52,268 bases of DNA from an uncultured Streptococcus sp. (lineage in GTDB: Bacteria; Bacillota; Bacilli; Lactobacillales; Streptococcaceae): assembly GCA_945864085.1 (NCBI GenBank), contig CAMBAD010000005.1:1-52268 (forward strand), read 5' to 3'. The notes under the pieces were generated by a model. That model worked only from the letters and a program-made list of their open reading frames with translations, did not search any database and was not told the origin of the DNA. Below, piece by piece: positions 27,790 through 40,617 of the stretch. Every line of letters begins with the position of its first letter. Position 1 is the first letter of the stretch. Position numbers and translations under genes: made by a program.

Positions 27790-28581
27790 CTATTTCCTTG
27801 TTATATCTATCTGTAGTTTCAACTTACCTTGTTTTGAATATCCTAAAATCTCTTTCAATCGCACTCTCCCATATCTACGAACACTAATAAGTTGCCCCAG
27901 TTCTACCTTCCTACTCACCTCTTCAGTCTGAACATAATCAAGTTTGACTTGCCCAGATTCAATCAGTTTCACAGCAGCCGAACGCGAAAGCTGAAAGACT
28001 GCTGCCACCAGCTTATCCAAGCGATTGCTGCTGACTAACATATCCTTAGTAACTCCCCTTGCTTCTCCCTCTACCTGCAGCTGACTCCAGTCCACTCTCG
28101 TAAGGGAGACAGGGACCTTGGCAATTTTTGTAATCGAACTCATCACCAAGTCTTCAAATTTTTGGTCCAAACAGACCACCAACTGATTCTCTGTTACTAG
28201 AATATCTCCCAAACAGTCTCTCCGAATCCCTAATTGATGTAAGAGGGTTCCCAAAACCTGTGAATGGGACAATTCCATAAATTTTCTCGGGTAGTTAATT
28301 TCCAGCCCAAGAATATCAAAATCATGGACATCTAGCTGATAATAGTCAGGAGCAATCAGAACTCTCGAATATTCCGTTTTCAGGATGTCCCTACTCGAGT
28401 AGGTCTTCAACTGAAAATGCCCTGCAATCATTCCCACAATACTATCCTGACGAGGATTGAGGAAACTGGTAAGGTGATAAGAATAGGTGTCTTCTACCTG
28501 TTGGCACCATTCCATTACCTTTTCAACAAAGCCCTCTTCCTCTTTGGTAAAATGCTGAGCAATTCTTTCTATTTTTTTCAT
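27790..28581 (-). CDS. ylmH: YlmH-family RNA-binding protein (S4 domain)
   Basis: A 263-residue protein with an N-terminal YlmH-specific region and a C-terminal S4 domain (about residues 180-245: MLVSSNRLDKLVAAVFQLSR, then AAVKLIESGQVKL). In Bacillus YlmH binds stalled 50S-peptidyl-tRNA complexes in ribosome rescue. Its place between ylmG and divIVA is the conserved Firmicutes order. The gene starts at an ATG eleven bases after the ylmG stop. Confidence 0.92.
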   Translation of the reverse strand: MKKIERIAQHFTKEEEGFVEKVMEWCQQVEDTYSYHLTSFLNPRQDSIVGMIAGHFQLKTYSSRDILKTEYSRVLIAPDYYQLDVHDFDILGLEINYPRKFMELSHSQVLGTLLHQLGIRRDCLGDILVTENQLVVCLDQKFEDLVMSSITKIAKVPVSLTRVDWSQLQVEGEARGVTKDMLVSSNRLDKLVAAVFQLSRSAAVKLIESGQVKLDYVQTEEVSRKVELGQLISVRRYGRVRLKEILGYSKQGKLKLQIDITRK

Positions 28582-28591
28582 ATAAGAGTGA

Positions 28592-28855
28592 CTAAACTAG
28601 AGAGAATAAGAGTTGCAGGAGCAAACGGGTCCCCATCTGGAGGGCCAATATGGCTGCCATAACCGTAAAATCAAATCCCGCAAACTGCAAATTTAATTTT
28701 CTAAAAGGTTTGAGCAAGGGATCGACGATTCGAGCAAGTCCTCTCCCCAATCCTGTCTGATAAAAACTCGGAAACCAACTCAGGAGGGCGTAAGCCAGTA
28801 ACAGATAGGAATAAATATCAACTGCCCTTAATAGGATTAAAATAATATACTGCAT
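28592..28855 (-). CDS. ylmG: YggT/YlmG-family membrane protein
   Basis: An 87-residue protein with two membrane helices (YIILILLRAVDIYSYLLLAY and the C-terminal VMAAILALQMGTRLLLQLLF) around the conserved SWFPSF and VDPLLKPFRKL segment. I start at the ATG at 28855, with AGGA five bases upstream; the longer frame to 28915 runs into sepF. The family is linked to cell division and, in plastids, nucleoid distribution, but its precise job is unknown. Confidence 0.88.
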   Translation of the reverse strand: MQYIILILLRAVDIYSYLLLAYALLSWFPSFYQTGLGRGLARIVDPLLKPFRKLNLQFAGFDFTVMAAILALQMGTRLLLQLLFSLV

Positions 28856-28868
28856 GAATCCTACCAGC

Positions 28869-29435
28869 TTATACAAAATCAAATCGACTGTCCTGATCCG
28901 TGTTGGAAGCAGCACTGATATGCTGTAAATCCTCCACCTTAACAGTCACATTAACAGGTGTCAAAAGCCACATGCTACTAGAAACCTTCTTCAGGCTTCC
29001 AGAGAGCACCGATCTGGCTCCATCTAAATAATCCAAGCAACGTCGAGCCTGCTGATCAGACATATACTGGAAATCAATCAATACACTGGTATTCTCCAGC
29101 AACAAACTCACCATCTGGGTAGCGTCCTCGTATCGTCGTGGAAACTTAATGTCAATGGTTGACTTAACAATTTCCTCTGTATTTTGTGTTCGCAATTCCT
29201 GCTGTTTCTCATGCAGGCGCTGTATCGGAGCTTCTTTGCTGACAGGCCAAGATTGTCTCGGTTCGAGTCTTGCTGGTTGCTGACGCACAGGTGGAGGGCT
29301 AGCTGGAGCAGGGGCAACTCTCAAGGTTGGACCTGTTTCATTCGGCATCGTATAGGTCGCCGCTTCTTCCTCCAGAGCATCTGGGTCCCCACCAAAATAA
29401 TCAAAAAAATTCTTAAATGTGTCTTTTAAGGCCAT
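28869..29435 (-). CDS. sepF: Cell division protein SepF
   Basis: A 188-residue FtsZ-binding and membrane-tethering protein. The N-terminal amphipathic helix ([17 protein letters not shown]) binds membrane, a Pro/Ala/Gln-rich linker (about 30-85) follows, and the SepF fold ([20 protein letters not shown], then [17 protein letters not shown]) makes rings that bundle FtsZ. It lies between yggS and ylmG, its usual place. Confidence 0.95.
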   Translation of the reverse strand: MALKDTFKNFFDYFGGDPDALEEEAATYTMPNETGPTLRVAPAPASPPPVRQQPARLEPRQSWPVSKEAPIQRLHEKQQELRTQNTEEIVKSTIDIKFPRRYEDATQMVSLLLENTSVLIDFQYMSDQQARRCLDYLDGARSVLSGSLKKVSSSMWLLTPVNVTVKVEDLQHISAASNTDQDSRFDFV

Positions 29436-29447
29436 TGTCTTCCTTCC

Positions 29448-30119
29448 TTACTCAAAAAATGCAGAACCGATTCGGAGATAGGTCGCTCCGTGGGCAATGG
29501 CGATTTCAAAATCTCCACTCATCCCCATACTGAGTTCTGTAAAGGGCATTCGAGGAATCTGACGTGCCATCAAGTCCGCTTGAAGCTCCTTCATATCTGA
29601 AAAAATACTGTGCAGTTCTTCATCCGTTGCCTCAAATGGCGCCATAGTCATCAGACCAACCATCTCAAGTTTGTCAAGAGTTTGGAGGGCTTGGATAACC
29701 TCTGGCAGTTCTTCTGCCCTAAAGCCGTGCTTGCTGGCTTCACCAGAAATATTGACTTGTAAAAAACATTTAATCAGCTTGTCTGCACGCTTATCAATTT
29801 CCTGAGCTAGTTTGATGGAATCTAAGGCATGGAAATAGTCAACAAAATTGATGACATCCTTTACCTTTCTTCTTTGCAAGGTTCCAATCAGGTGCCATGT
29901 GACATCCTGATCAGCCAAGGCATGGTATTTCTCCAAAAATTTGTCCACTCGATTTTCACCGATATGGTCAATACCTGTTTTTATCAGCTCTTTAGCAATA
30001 GAGCTGTCAACATATTTTGTGACAGCTACTACATGGACTGATTCACTAGGACGGCCTGCCTGCTCCGTAGCTTTTGCAACTGCGGAATAGACCCCTTCCT
30101 TGTTTTTTTGTAGATTCAT
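29448..30119 (-). CDS. yggS: YggS-family PLP-homeostasis protein
   Basis: A 223-residue PLP-binding barrel protein related to the N-terminal domain of alanine racemase. The PLP lysine is in HVVAVTKYVDSSIAKELIK, and GENRVDKFLEKY, HLIGTLQRRKV and LSMGMSGDFEIAIAHGATYL are family hallmarks. I place the start at 30119, one base after the ftsZ stop and without a clear RBS, so translation is probably coupled to ftsZ. A longer frame to 30164 overlaps ftsZ and is unlikely. The family buffers free pyridoxal phosphate; it has no racemase activity. Confidence 0.92.
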   Translation of the reverse strand: MNLQKNKEGVYSAVAKATEQAGRPSESVHVVAVTKYVDSSIAKELIKTGIDHIGENRVDKFLEKYHALADQDVTWHLIGTLQRRKVKDVINFVDYFHALDSIKLAQEIDKRADKLIKCFLQVNISGEASKHGFRAEELPEVIQALQTLDKLEMVGLMTMAPFEATDEELHSIFSDMKELQADLMARQIPRMPFTELSMGMSGDFEIAIAHGATYLRIGSAFFE

Positions 30120-30120
30120 A

Positions 30121-32759
<2,639 letters not shown>

Positions 32760-32836
32760 TCATTCAGTCCTCTCTTACTTCCAAGTTTTATCAATCATTT
32801 TCCATTTCAAAAAAATAGTAGAATTAATCACCTTTC

Positions 32837-32845
32837 ATTATACCA
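32837..32845 (-). promoter_or_regulatory. Extended -10 promoter before ftsA
   Basis: TGGTATAAT on the minus strand about 80 bp before the ftsA ATG. It gives ftsA-ftsZ extra expression over the murD-murG-ftsQ transcript. Confidence 0.65.
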
Positions 32846-32912
32846 TACTCATTCAAATAATGGTGGCTAAAAGGAATTTTTTTGTTAATTTTTCGTTACA
32901 GTTTTGTCAAAT

Positions 32913-33971
32913 TTAGGTTGCATATCGAAAAATGCCTACTTCCATATCTATCGTAGTCGGCTCCCAAACTTCCGAGGCAATTTTAGGGTAGTATGGCAAC
33001 TTCTGACTCAGCTCACTGGCTGGTACTAGAATGGTGTGACCTTCTATCATTTTCAGGGTCAGCAGGTCTGTTGTTACCTTGCTAGGAGTCAGACTAATTG
33101 TGCTGATACTGGCGCGAATTGTCGGATCCACCTTCCCCAATTCTAGCGCAAGTACCTTAATCAATCCTTTATCGGTCAACTGAATTGTGGTATAAGAACT
33201 GGGCAAATTTTCCGCGGCAGCAGGCTCGCTTCCCACCTCTCCACTGGATAGAACAGGGTAGAGTTGGGCATTTTCAGATAGGTAGCCAACAAAGGCATAT
33301 TCCTTGATCATAATCGTGAAACGATTTGGAAACTGATAGCTTATCTCTGCAGACTCAATTTCTGAATTCTGCTCTTGGATATTGCGGGCATAGGCATCTG
33401 CATATAGGGCGGTCGTCAATACATAGTCATCTTTGTTAATAAGACTGTAGGCCTCTATCTGTTCGGCTGTTAAACGCTCATTGCCCGTAACAAGAATCTG
33501 CTTTTCCTTGCTGTAGGGGGAAATGAAGTAGAGCGCAATAGCAGCCATTAGCAGCCCGCCCAAGAAGATAGGCAGGGTTTTTAAGATGACTTTTTGGGGA
33601 ATACCTTCTGCTTTTACTTCGGAATCTTCCTGGTCTGTCGGCTCATCCGCAGCGGTTTCATCCAACCCCTGAAATAGAACTGGTTCCTCTTCTTCCTCAC
33701 TCGGATTGGTTGGCTCCTTGTTTGGCTCTGTCTCTTCTGGCTCTTCAACTAGCTTGCCTTGACTAATCAGATAAGCACGGTGCTTTTTCTTCCACTGCTC
33801 AAAGAAAAGGCTCTCCCCTCCTGGCGCTTCTCCTTCTGAATCAGATGGAGAATCTGCCTGGACGGAAACGGATTGGTCTTGTTCTTCCCTTCCCTCTTCT
33901 TCTGGGCTGTGAGGAGCCAGTTGGTCTTGCTCTACCTCTTCGGTAGCTTTTATGGATTCTTTTTCAGTCAT
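32913..33971 (-). CDS. ftsQ: Cell division protein FtsQ/DivIB
   Basis: A 352-residue bitopic divisome protein. The cytoplasmic N-terminus (about 1-130) is unusually long and very acidic (many E/D/Q/S/P) and includes the KKKHRAYLISQGKL block seen in streptococcal DivIB. One membrane helix lies at about 131-150, followed by the POTRA domain (KEKQILVTGNERLTAEQIEA) and the beta domain. It partners FtsL and DivIC outside the membrane. It starts seven bases after the murG stop. Confidence 0.93.
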   Translation of the reverse strand: MTEKESIKATEEVEQDQLAPHSPEEEGREEQDQSVSVQADSPSDSEGEAPGGESLFFEQWKKKHRAYLISQGKLVEEPEETEPNKEPTNPSEEEEEPVLFQGLDETAADEPTDQEDSEVKAEGIPQKVILKTLPIFLGGLLMAAIALYFISPYSKEKQILVTGNERLTAEQIEAYSLINKDDYVLTTALYADAYARNIQEQNSEIESAEISYQFPNRFTIMIKEYAFVGYLSENAQLYPVLSSGEVGSEPAAAENLPSSYTTIQLTDKGLIKVLALELGKVDPTIRASISTISLTPSKVTTDLLTLKMIEGHTILVPASELSQKLPYYPKIASEVWEPTTIDMEVGIFRYAT

Positions 33972-33978
33972 GGTCCCA

Positions 33979-35043
33979 CTACTTCTCCATATCTCTTCTT
34001 AGCAACTGATAAAAACCATCAACAGACTGAATATCCGTTGATTGAGCCATATTTTGAATATAAAATTCCTTATTTTTCAAAAGCTCATCTACTTCTGCCA
34101 ACAAGTTCTCAAGGGTCAACTGACTTTCGTCAATCTGCTTGGAATAGCCTTTTTTCTCCGCATAGCGGGCATTTTCAATCTGATCCCCACGACTGGCTTG
34201 ACGCCCCAAGGGCACAATCAAATGAAGCTGTTGCATGGCAATCAACTCAAAGAGGGTATTGGACCCGCCACGGGTAATCACGACATCTGCCACATCCATC
34301 AACGGCTGATACAGTTCGGTTACATAGTCCACCCGATAAAGATGGGTGTCCAGTCGGTTAAGACTACTATCTCCTGTCAGGTTGATAATATTAAAGCGCT
34401 GGGTTAGGGCTGGGGTGTTTTGACTAATCAAATCATTAAATACCTTGGCCCCACCTGAACCGCCAACGAACAAAAGCGTCGGCAAGGCTTTATCGAAATG
34501 ACTGAGAATTTCTGGCAGCTGGATCGGCGTCACCTTGTCATTGATTTGTCCAATCTTCGTAACCGCGCCAACATGCTTTACCTTGGTCAAACCAGCAGGC
34601 TGCTCAAAAGTGCTGTACATAGTGGTCGCAAATTTATAGGCAATTCTATTGGCCAGACCCATGGACAAGTCCGATTCATGAATAAAGACAGGGACCCCAA
34701 GCAGCTTAGCTGCAATCACCGGCGGAACGGAGACGAAGCCACCTTTTGAGAAAAGGGCTTGCGGGCGAATGCTCGCAATAATTGCCAAGGACTGAAGAAT
34801 GCCGAATCCAACCTTAAAAACATCCAACATATTCTGGATGGAAAAATAGCGTCGCAATTTCCCAGTAGCGATGGAATGAAAATGAACATCTAAGCCAGAC
34901 TGCACAATCTGGTCATGCTCAATGCCATTTTTATCACCAATGTAATGGACCTCCCACCCCTCTTCCAAAAAGCGGGGAATCAACAGGAGATTGAGGGTTA
35001 CGTGTCCTACCGTCCCTCCACCTGTAAAGACTATTTTTTTCAT
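33979..35043 (-). CDS. murG: UDP-GlcNAc:undecaprenyl-PP-MurNAc-pentapeptide GlcNAc transferase
   Basis: A 354-residue GT28 glycosyltransferase that makes lipid II on the inner membrane face. The N-terminal Gly-rich loop [20 protein letters not shown] binds the lipid phosphate. The C-domain holds [15 protein letters not shown] and the donor-site [20 protein letters not shown]. It overlaps the murD stop by 4 bp. It is the streptococcal form with a GTVGHV rather than GTGGHI loop. Confidence 0.96.
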   Translation of the reverse strand: MKKIVFTGGGTVGHVTLNLLLIPRFLEEGWEVHYIGDKNGIEHDQIVQSGLDVHFHSIATGKLRRYFSIQNMLDVFKVGFGILQSLAIIASIRPQALFSKGGFVSVPPVIAAKLLGVPVFIHESDLSMGLANRIAYKFATTMYSTFEQPAGLTKVKHVGAVTKIGQINDKVTPIQLPEILSHFDKALPTLLFVGGSGGAKVFNDLISQNTPALTQRFNIINLTGDSSLNRLDTHLYRVDYVTELYQPLMDVADVVITRGGSNTLFELIAMQQLHLIVPLGRQASRGDQIENARYAEKKGYSKQIDESQLTLENLLAEVDELLKNKEFYIQNMAQSTDIQSVDGFYQLLRRDMEK

Positions 35044-36395
35044 GATTGTTTCAACTCCTCATAAGTCTGCAGGAAGACATCTCCACGAACCTCAAAATTG
35101 GCATACATATCCCAGCTTGCATTGGCTGGACTCAGTAGTACAATATCTCCGGCGGCGGCTGCTTCAAAAGCCTTGCATGTTGCCTCCGCAATATCCTCGG
35201 CGGCTATGGTTTCAACTCCCGCCTTATCCGCCGCACGCTGAATGCGGGGAGCTGATTGACCAAGGATAACCATTTTCTTTAGTCCGACCAAATCAGGGAC
35301 CAGTTCGTCAAATTCAGTCCCCCGATCCAAACCACCAGCAATCAAAATGACCTTGCTATTGTCAAAGCTAGACAAGGCTTTTTGAGTTGCTGAAATATTA
35401 GTCGATTTACTATCATTGTAAAAAGCAACCTTGTCAATCTCGCCTACAAATTGTAAGCGGTGCTTCACCCCGCCAAAGGCAGACAGACGTTCACGAATGG
35501 CTTGATTAGCAACTCCCAACAATTTGGCAACAGCAATCGTCGCAAGGGCATTTTCAACATTATGAGAACCAGGAACACCAATCTCTGCTGCATCCATGAT
35601 GTATTCATCCTTGAAATAAAGTTTGCCCTCTGCCAAGTAAGCACCTTCCACCACTTCTATCGTTGAAAATGGGATGACCTGTGCCTGCGTTTGGCCAGCC
35701 AATTCTTTTGCTTCTTCCTGATTGAAATTGAGCACAACAAAATCTTCAGCCGTCATTTGACGCTGAATCATCCATTTAGCTGCTACATAGGCCTCAAAAG
35801 TTCCATGATAATCCAGATGGCTGGCCATCAAATTTGTCACAACTGCGATATGTGGTCGGAAAACTTCTGTCCCCATCAGCTGGAAAGAAGACAATTCCAT
35901 GACCAGAGTATCGTCGGCTGTGGCTGTTTGCGCAACTGACGAAGCCGGGTAGCCGATATTGCCACATAATTTTGCAGGTTTCTTGCCTGCGTTTAACACT
36001 TCAGCAATCATCGTGGTGGTCGTTGTCTTCCCATTTGAGCCTGTGATACCAACAATCGGTGCCTCAGCTATCAGATAGGCCAACTCAACTTCTGTCCAGA
36101 CTGGAATCCCTTTCCCAAGCGCTTTTTCCACCATGGGATTATCGTAACGGATTCCTGGATTTTTCACCATAAGAGCAAAATCTTCATCCAATAGTTCCAA
36201 GGGATGGCTTCCGCAAATCACACGAATACCATCTTCCAATAGAGATTGGGCTGTGGGATTCTCTTCAAAAGGCTTGCCATCATTAACGGTTACAATGGCA
36301 CCCAATTTGTCAAGAAGGCGGGCAGCAGATTCACCCGACTTGGCCAACCCCAAAACCAATACTTTTTTATTCTTTACTACATCAATCATTTTCAT
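35040..36395 (-). CDS. murD: UDP-N-acetylmuramoyl-L-alanine-D-glutamate ligase
   Basis: A 451-residue Mur ligase that adds D-Glu to UDP-MurNAc-Ala. The N-terminal Rossmann-like domain starts [20 protein letters not shown], the ATP loop is [20 protein letters not shown], and the C-domain has [12 protein letters not shown] with the substrate-binding residues. The start at 36395 has AAGGGG nine bases upstream and matches the family start MK-ID. It is the first gene of the division cluster with a near-consensus promoter. Confidence 0.97.
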   Translation of the reverse strand: MKMIDVVKNKKVLVLGLAKSGESAARLLDKLGAIVTVNDGKPFEENPTAQSLLEDGIRVICGSHPLELLDEDFALMVKNPGIRYDNPMVEKALGKGIPVWTEVELAYLIAEAPIVGITGSNGKTTTTTMIAEVLNAGKKPAKLCGNIGYPASSVAQTATADDTLVMELSSFQLMGTEVFRPHIAVVTNLMASHLDYHGTFEAYVAAKWMIQRQMTAEDFVVLNFNQEEAKELAGQTQAQVIPFSTIEVVEGAYLAEGKLYFKDEYIMDAAEIGVPGSHNVENALATIAVAKLLGVANQAIRERLSAFGGVKHRLQFVGEIDKVAFYNDSKSTNISATQKALSSFDNSKVILIAGGLDRGTEFDELVPDLVGLKKMVILGQSAPRIQRAADKAGVETIAAEDIAEATCKAFEAAAAGDIVLLSPANASWDMYANFEVRGDVFLQTYEELKQS

Positions 36396-36431
36396 CGCAC
36401 GATTCCCCTTGCCATTACTTTCTAATACCTT

Positions 36432-36460
36432 ATTTTACCTTTAAAGAGAGCCTTTTTCAA
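36432..36460 (-). promoter_or_regulatory. murD operon promoter
   Basis: Minus strand TTGAAA (36460-36455), exactly 17 bp, TAAAAT (36437-36432), 37 bp before the murD ATG. Confidence 0.7.
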
Positions 36461-36836
36461 GCCAGAGGACAGAAAAGACTTCCGTATATTCCTTGTTTTT
36501 ATATTTTGTTCCACCAAGCTGTCTGGGCTTAAACGGAATTGAGAGAGGGGGATTCGTCACTTGCTGAAACCTCCTCATCTTGCAAAACACCGTTCAAAAG
36601 GCCTAGAAGCCATGCTTTTAACAAGATGCTCCTAAGCCTTTTTGAGTCTATGAAATTTTCTCTTTCTGGAATCTGATTGGGAGGCAAAAATTGCAATCAT
36701 GCCTTACGAACCCTGTTTCCAGCAGTGCTAATTAGTTCAAATCAGGTGAACCTTGACAGCAAAAGCGGACCTCATTCACATCAAGCTGTAAAATTCCACT
36801 GGGTCTGAGGGGGGAGTTTTGATACAGGTAGCGAAC
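36461..36836. other. Non-coding gap between DUF3165 gene and murD
   Basis: No gene seen on either strand. The stretch contains a large imperfect hairpin (36595-36644) and otherwise unremarkable sequence. Confidence 0.4.
36595..36644. terminator. Imperfect hairpin, probable terminator of typA-DUF3165
   Basis: CAAAAGGCCTAGAAGCCAT pairs with ATGCTCCTAAGCCTTTTTG with a few mismatches. The T-run is better on the plus strand, but the only known transcript entering it is the minus-strand typA-DUF3165 one. Confidence 0.5.
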
Positions 36837-37127
36837 CTATCTGTAACGATAGGAACGGCTGCGTCTGGACTTTTTCTCCTTGTTTCCAGGGTCCTTATCT
36901 AAACAATAGATGTCTCTCATCGCCCAGAGACCAATCAATACCGTAATCAGGCCTAACCAGACTTGAGACGGAAATTCTAATACCTTTAGAAAGGCAAGGA
37001 GGAGGGCAATACAGAGACCAACAAGGAAAAATACAGCAACCATAAGATTGATGGTTCCCTTGATATGATTGGGCGCTGCAAAGATATAGAACAGCACCAA
37101 CATAATAGCTAGAATCAGATAAAACAT
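36837..37127 (-). CDS. DUF3165-family small membrane protein
   Basis: A 96-residue protein with three hydrophobic segments (FYLILAIMLVLFYIFAA, LMVAVFFLVGLCIALLLAFL and VWLGLITVLIGLWAM) and a very basic tail (EKKSRRSRSYRYR). It matches the streptococcal DUF3165 family, of unknown function. It starts 17 bp after the typA stop with an AGGAG-type RBS (AAAGGAGAGCAGC), so it is probably in the typA operon. Confidence 0.82.
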   Translation of the reverse strand: MFYLILAIMLVLFYIFAAPNHIKGTINLMVAVFFLVGLCIALLLAFLKVLEFPSQVWLGLITVLIGLWAMRDIYCLDKDPGNKEKKSRRSRSYRYR

Positions 37128-37144
37128 GCTGCTCTCCTTTGTTT

Positions 37145-38995
37145 TTAGGCCTCTTCAGTCGCTAATTTTTTCTTCTTAGCTGCCTTGTCACGCTCTGCCT
37201 TGTTAAGAACCTGCTTGCGAAGACGGATGGATTCTGGCGTCACTTCCATATACTCATCATCGTTCAAAAATTCAAGTGATTCCTCAAGGGTCAAGATACG
37301 TGGTGTTTTGATAACTGATGTTTGATCCTTTGTTGCAGAACGAACGTTGGTCATTTGTTTAGCTGTCGTGATATTAACAGTCAAGTCATTTTCACGAGAG
37401 TTTTCACCGATAATCATCCCTTCGTACACTTCTGTACCTGGGTTGACAAAGATGGTCCCGCGCTCTTCAATACGCATAATCGAGTAGGTTGTAGCCTTAC
37501 CTTGGTCAATCGAAACAAGGGCCCCACGGTGACGACCACCGATTTCTCCTGGAACAACTGGCAGGTACTGATCGAAGGTGTGGTTCATGATGCCATAACC
37601 ACGGGTCATAGAGAGGAACTCTGTTGAATAACCAATCAAACCACGGGCTGGCACAAGGAAGACCAGACGAGTTTGCCCATTACCAGTAGACTGCATATCA
37701 AGCATGTCACCCTTGCGTTCAGAAAGCGATTGGATAACAGATCCTTGGTATTCTTCTGGCGTATCAATTTGCACGCGCTCAAATGGTTCCATTTTCACGC
37801 CATCGATTTCCTTGATGATAACTTCTGGACGAGACACTTGGAGTTCATACCCCTCACGGCGCATGGTTTCAATCAAGATAGACAGGTGCAATTCACCACG
37901 ACCTGAAACAGTCCATTTATCTGGTGAATTTGTTGGATCAACACGCAAGGAAACATCTGTCTGCAATTCAGCCAAAAGACGCTCTTCAATTTTACGCGAT
38001 GTCACCCATTTACCTTCGCGGCCTGCAAATGGTGAGTTGTTGACCAAGAAGGTCATCTGCAAAGTCGGCTCATCAATACGAAGAACTGGAAGTGGCTCAA
38101 TCGCGTCTGTCGGTGTGACTGTCTCACCAACGAAGATGTCTTCCATACCAGAAACAGCAATCAGATCACCCGCCTTGGCTTCTTGGATTTCCTTGCGCTC
38201 CAGACCAAAGAAACCGAAAAGTTTGGTAACACGGAAATTCTTCGTTGTACCATCCAATTTTGAAAGGGTTACCTGGTCACCGACCTTGACCGTACCACGG
38301 AAGACACGACCGATACCGATACGACCGACGAAGTCATTGTAGTCCAAGAGGGATACTTGGAACTGGAGTGGTTCATCTGAATTGTCCACTGGTGCAGGGA
38401 TGTGCTCGATAATCGTATCAAAAATTGGCGCCATGCTTTCTTCTTGATCTGCTGGATTATCAGAAAGAGAAGAGGTTCCATTAATGGCTGACGCATAAAC
38501 AACAGGGAACTCCAGCTGGTCATCATCTGCACCAAGTTCGATAAAGAGTTCAAGCACTTCATCCACAACTTCTTCTGGGCGGGCAGAAGGCTTGTCGATT
38601 TTATTGACAACGACGATTGGAGTCAGGTTTTGTTCAAGCGCTTTTTTCAATACGAAACGGGTCTGTGGCATAGTTCCTTCGTAGGCATCCACGACAAGCA
38701 CAACACCATCAACCATCTTCATAATCCGCTCAACTTCACCACCGAAGTCCGCGTGTCCTGGGGTATCCATGATATTGATCCGCGTCCCGTTGTAATCAAC
38801 AGCAGTATTTTTAGCAAGAATGGTGATCCCGCGCTCTTTTTCAATATCGTTTGAGTCCATGGCACGCTCGTCCAACTGCGTACGCTCATCCAGAGTTTGT
38901 GACTGTTTCAAGAGCTCATCTACCAGCGTTGTTTTTCCGTGGTCAACGTGGGCAATAATGGCTACGTTACGGATGTCATTTCTATAATTGGTCAT
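37145..38995 (-). CDS. typA: Translational GTPase TypA/BipA
   Basis: A 616-residue ribosome-associated GTPase used in stress and low-temperature 50S assembly. I use the ATG at 38995 ([20 protein letters not shown]) with GAGG upstream; the frame open to 39148 lacks family similarity. G1 is [10 protein letters not shown]3 [13 protein letters not shown]4 VVNKIDK. Domains II, III, V and the BipA-specific C-terminal domain follow; the C-terminus is Lys-rich ([13 protein letters not shown]). Confidence 0.96.
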   Translation of the reverse strand: MTNYRNDIRNVAIIAHVDHGKTTLVDELLKQSQTLDERTQLDERAMDSNDIEKERGITILAKNTAVDYNGTRINIMDTPGHADFGGEVERIMKMVDGVVLVVDAYEGTMPQTRFVLKKALEQNLTPIVVVNKIDKPSARPEEVVDEVLELFIELGADDDQLEFPVVYASAINGTSSLSDNPADQEESMAPIFDTIIEHIPAPVDNSDEPLQFQVSLLDYNDFVGRIGIGRVFRGTVKVGDQVTLSKLDGTTKNFRVTKLFGFFGLERKEIQEAKAGDLIAVSGMEDIFVGETVTPTDAIEPLPVLRIDEPTLQMTFLVNNSPFAGREGKWVTSRKIEERLLAELQTDVSLRVDPTNSPDKWTVSGRGELHLSILIETMRREGYELQVSRPEVIIKEIDGVKMEPFERVQIDTPEEYQGSVIQSLSERKGDMLDMQSTGNGQTRLVFLVPARGLIGYSTEFLSMTRGYGIMNHTFDQYLPVVPGEIGGRHRGALVSIDQGKATTYSIMRIEERGTIFVNPGTEVYEGMIIGENSRENDLTVNITTAKQMTNVRSATKDQTSVIKTPRILTLEESLEFLNDDEYMEVTPESIRLRKQVLNKAERDKAAKKKKLATEEA

Positions 38996-39028
38996 AGTAT
39001 CCTCAAAATCTTTTAATTTAACTAAAAA

Positions 39029-39034
39029 AGTATA
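39029..39034 (-). promoter_or_regulatory. Possible -10 box of typA
   Basis: Minus strand TGTGTTATACT has TATACT 34 bp before the typA ATG; no good -35 box is seen. Confidence 0.4.
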
Positions 39035-39197
39035 ACACAGTTTAGTCGAAAAATCACAGATAATCCTGTTGTAAATGTTTTCACGAATGGTTTGCAGGGA
39101 TTCAAAAAAGAGATTGAAAATATTTGGTACTATAGAAATTTTTGTCATTTATTGACATAACATATCAAATAACTAAAAGATAAATAGAAGGCCGCTC

Positions 39198-39992
39198 ATG
39201 AATTTTATCAAAAACAAGTCTAACTTCGACTTCCAGCAACTGGTTACTCGCCAAAGTAAGTCAACGAGTATCGCCATCGTCACCAGCTTACTTTGTTTAG
39301 TGTCCTGCTCTATGTATGGGAATAGCCAGGCGGAGTTAGAAGAGGCACAGCAACAGCTAGCCATGGTCCAAGATAATTATGAACAGCTGACATCGGAGTT
39401 TGAATCCTTTAAAACAGAAAACAACGAGTATATCACCCCTGGAAAGGAACTGGTGCAGCAAAAACAAAAATTAGTTGAGCAAGCAAACACCGCTGTTACG
39501 AAATTGGAACAAAACAAGCAAGCAGACTTGATTGCTGCTGCTTTAGAAGCAGTAAATCAACTGCCCGCTTCAGCTGAAAAAGATGAACTCACCAAACGAA
39601 TCGAAGCTGCCAAACAAACGATTGAAAAGGAGGCAAAACTAAAGGAGGCTGAGGCAAGCGTCAGCCATTTGGAAGCCAATCAGACGCGGGAACAACTCGG
39701 AGCCACCAGTAATATCGTCAATGCTCTGCCTGAATCCGACAGAAAAAATCAACTGACCCAGCGAATAGCAGCTGTAACCCAAGCCATTGAACAGCGAGAG
39801 GCTCAGGAAAAAGCTGCCGCTGAACAAGCACAGGCACAGCAAGCGCAAACTGAGCAACAGGCGCCTGCCACCAGTGTCTACTATCCCAACTGTAGTGCTG
39901 TACGCGCAGCAGGAGCTGCACCTCTCTATCAAGGAGAACCTGGCTATGCTCCCCACCTAGACCGCGACAAGGACGGTATCGCTTGTGAATAA
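39198..39992 (+). CDS. Coiled-coil lipoprotein with C-terminal Excalibur domain
   Basis: A 264-residue exported protein. After 20 polar residues comes a hydrophobic stretch ending LLCLVSC, where LVS-C37 fits a lipobox. Residues about 43-215 are Glu/Gln/Ala/Lys-rich coiled coil with two related segments (LIAAALEAVNQLPASAEKDE and TSNIVNALPESDRKNQ). The last 40 residues form an Excalibur domain: YYPNCSAVRAAGAAPLYQGE and DRDKDGIACE, whose DxDxDG loop binds Ca. It ends by overlapping the next lipoprotein gene by 8 bp. Upstream TTGACA (39154-39159) has no good -10. Function unknown; Ca-dependent surface adhesion or nuclease-like regulation are only guesses. Confidence 0.8.
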   Translation: MNFIKNKSNFDFQQLVTRQSKSTSIAIVTSLLCLVSCSMYGNSQAELEEAQQQLAMVQDNYEQLTSEFESFKTENNEYITPGKELVQQKQKLVEQANTAVTKLEQNKQADLIAAALEAVNQLPASAEKDELTKRIEAAKQTIEKEAKLKEAEASVSHLEANQTREQLGATSNIVNALPESDRKNQLTQRIAAVTQAIEQREAQEKAAAEQAQAQQAQTEQQAPATSVYYPNCSAVRAAGAAPLYQGEPGYAPHLDRDKDGIACE

Positions 39993-40464
39993 GGCAGTTT
40001 GTAAGTATCTTTTTCCTCTGCTCCTAGTCTTTCTCTTTCTTGTTGCCTGCCATAGTCCTTCCAGCACTGAGCGCTCGACTCCCCTTAGTTCCCCGACTAC
40101 TTCATCCAAGTCTGAAGTTCATTTCTATACAAATAGTTCACTGACAGCAATCAAGAAAAAAATAGACTTCGACCAGGCATTCTATCTCTATGTCGGCCGT
40201 CCAACTTGTCCCTATTGCAACAGATTTCTACCCAAACTAGAAGAAGCCATACGCACAACCAATGTCCCAGTCTATTATTTAAATACAGACGAAGAGACTG
40301 ATACAGCAGCTGTTACAGATTTTCTGACCACTCAAGATATTCAGACCGTTCCATACCTAGCCTATTACAGAGGTAACCAAAGAGTAGCCTTTTTGGAAAA
40401 AGGAAGTGAATCTAGTCTGAAAGAAATTGAGACATTTCTGATGACCTATGCTGAAGAGAATTAA
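39985..40464 (+). CDS. Thioredoxin-like lipoprotein (bacteriocin transport accessory-like)
   Basis: A 159-residue protein with a GTG start inside the preceding gene. The N-terminal LFPLLLVFLFLVACHS holds lipobox LVAC (Cys22). A thioredoxin fold follows, with CPYC at 75-78 in YVGRPTCPYCNRFLPKLEEA and the cis-Pro loop TVPYLAYYRG. It resembles the Pec/BTA family of small thioredoxin-like proteins found near bacteriocin genes, but no bacteriocin gene is here. Tight coupling to the Excalibur lipoprotein, which has two cysteines in its C-terminal domain, suggests that it forms or repairs that disulfide (inference). Confidence 0.82.
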   Translation: MNKAVCKYLFPLLLVFLFLVACHSPSSTERSTPLSSPTTSSKSEVHFYTNSSLTAIKKKIDFDQAFYLYVGRPTCPYCNRFLPKLEEAIRTTNVPVYYLNTDEETDTAAVTDFLTTQDIQTVPYLAYYRGNQRVAFLEKGSESSLKEIETFLMTYAEEN

Positions 40465-40486
40465 AAAATCCCGCCGTACAAAAAGA

Positions 40487-40510
40487 AGATTTGCCGTCAC
40501 CAGCAAATCT
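40487..40510 (+). other. Hairpin downstream of the thioredoxin-like gene
   Basis: AGATTTGC/GCAAATCT with an 8-base loop and no T-tract. It precedes the real terminator at 40528. Confidence 0.5.
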
Positions 40511-40527
40511 CAGATTGGAGACAAAGT

Positions 40528-40556
40528 CGTTAGAATTTAATTTCTAACGGCTTTTT
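40528..40556 (+). terminator. Terminator of the lipoprotein pair
   Basis: CGTTAGAA/TTCTAACG stem (6-base loop) followed by GCTTTTT. Confidence 0.85.
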
Positions 40557-40617
40557 CATATGCAAAGTAGTATAATAGAGATAGGAATACTAGCTAATAA
40601 ACAGAGGGAGAATCGCT

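Noticed and set aside
37704..38342. 212-codon plus-strand frame opposite typA
   Set aside because: Antisense shadow of a conserved core gene.
38996..39148. 51-residue N-terminal extension of TypA
   Set aside because: No similarity to TypA; the RBS and conserved start are at 38995.
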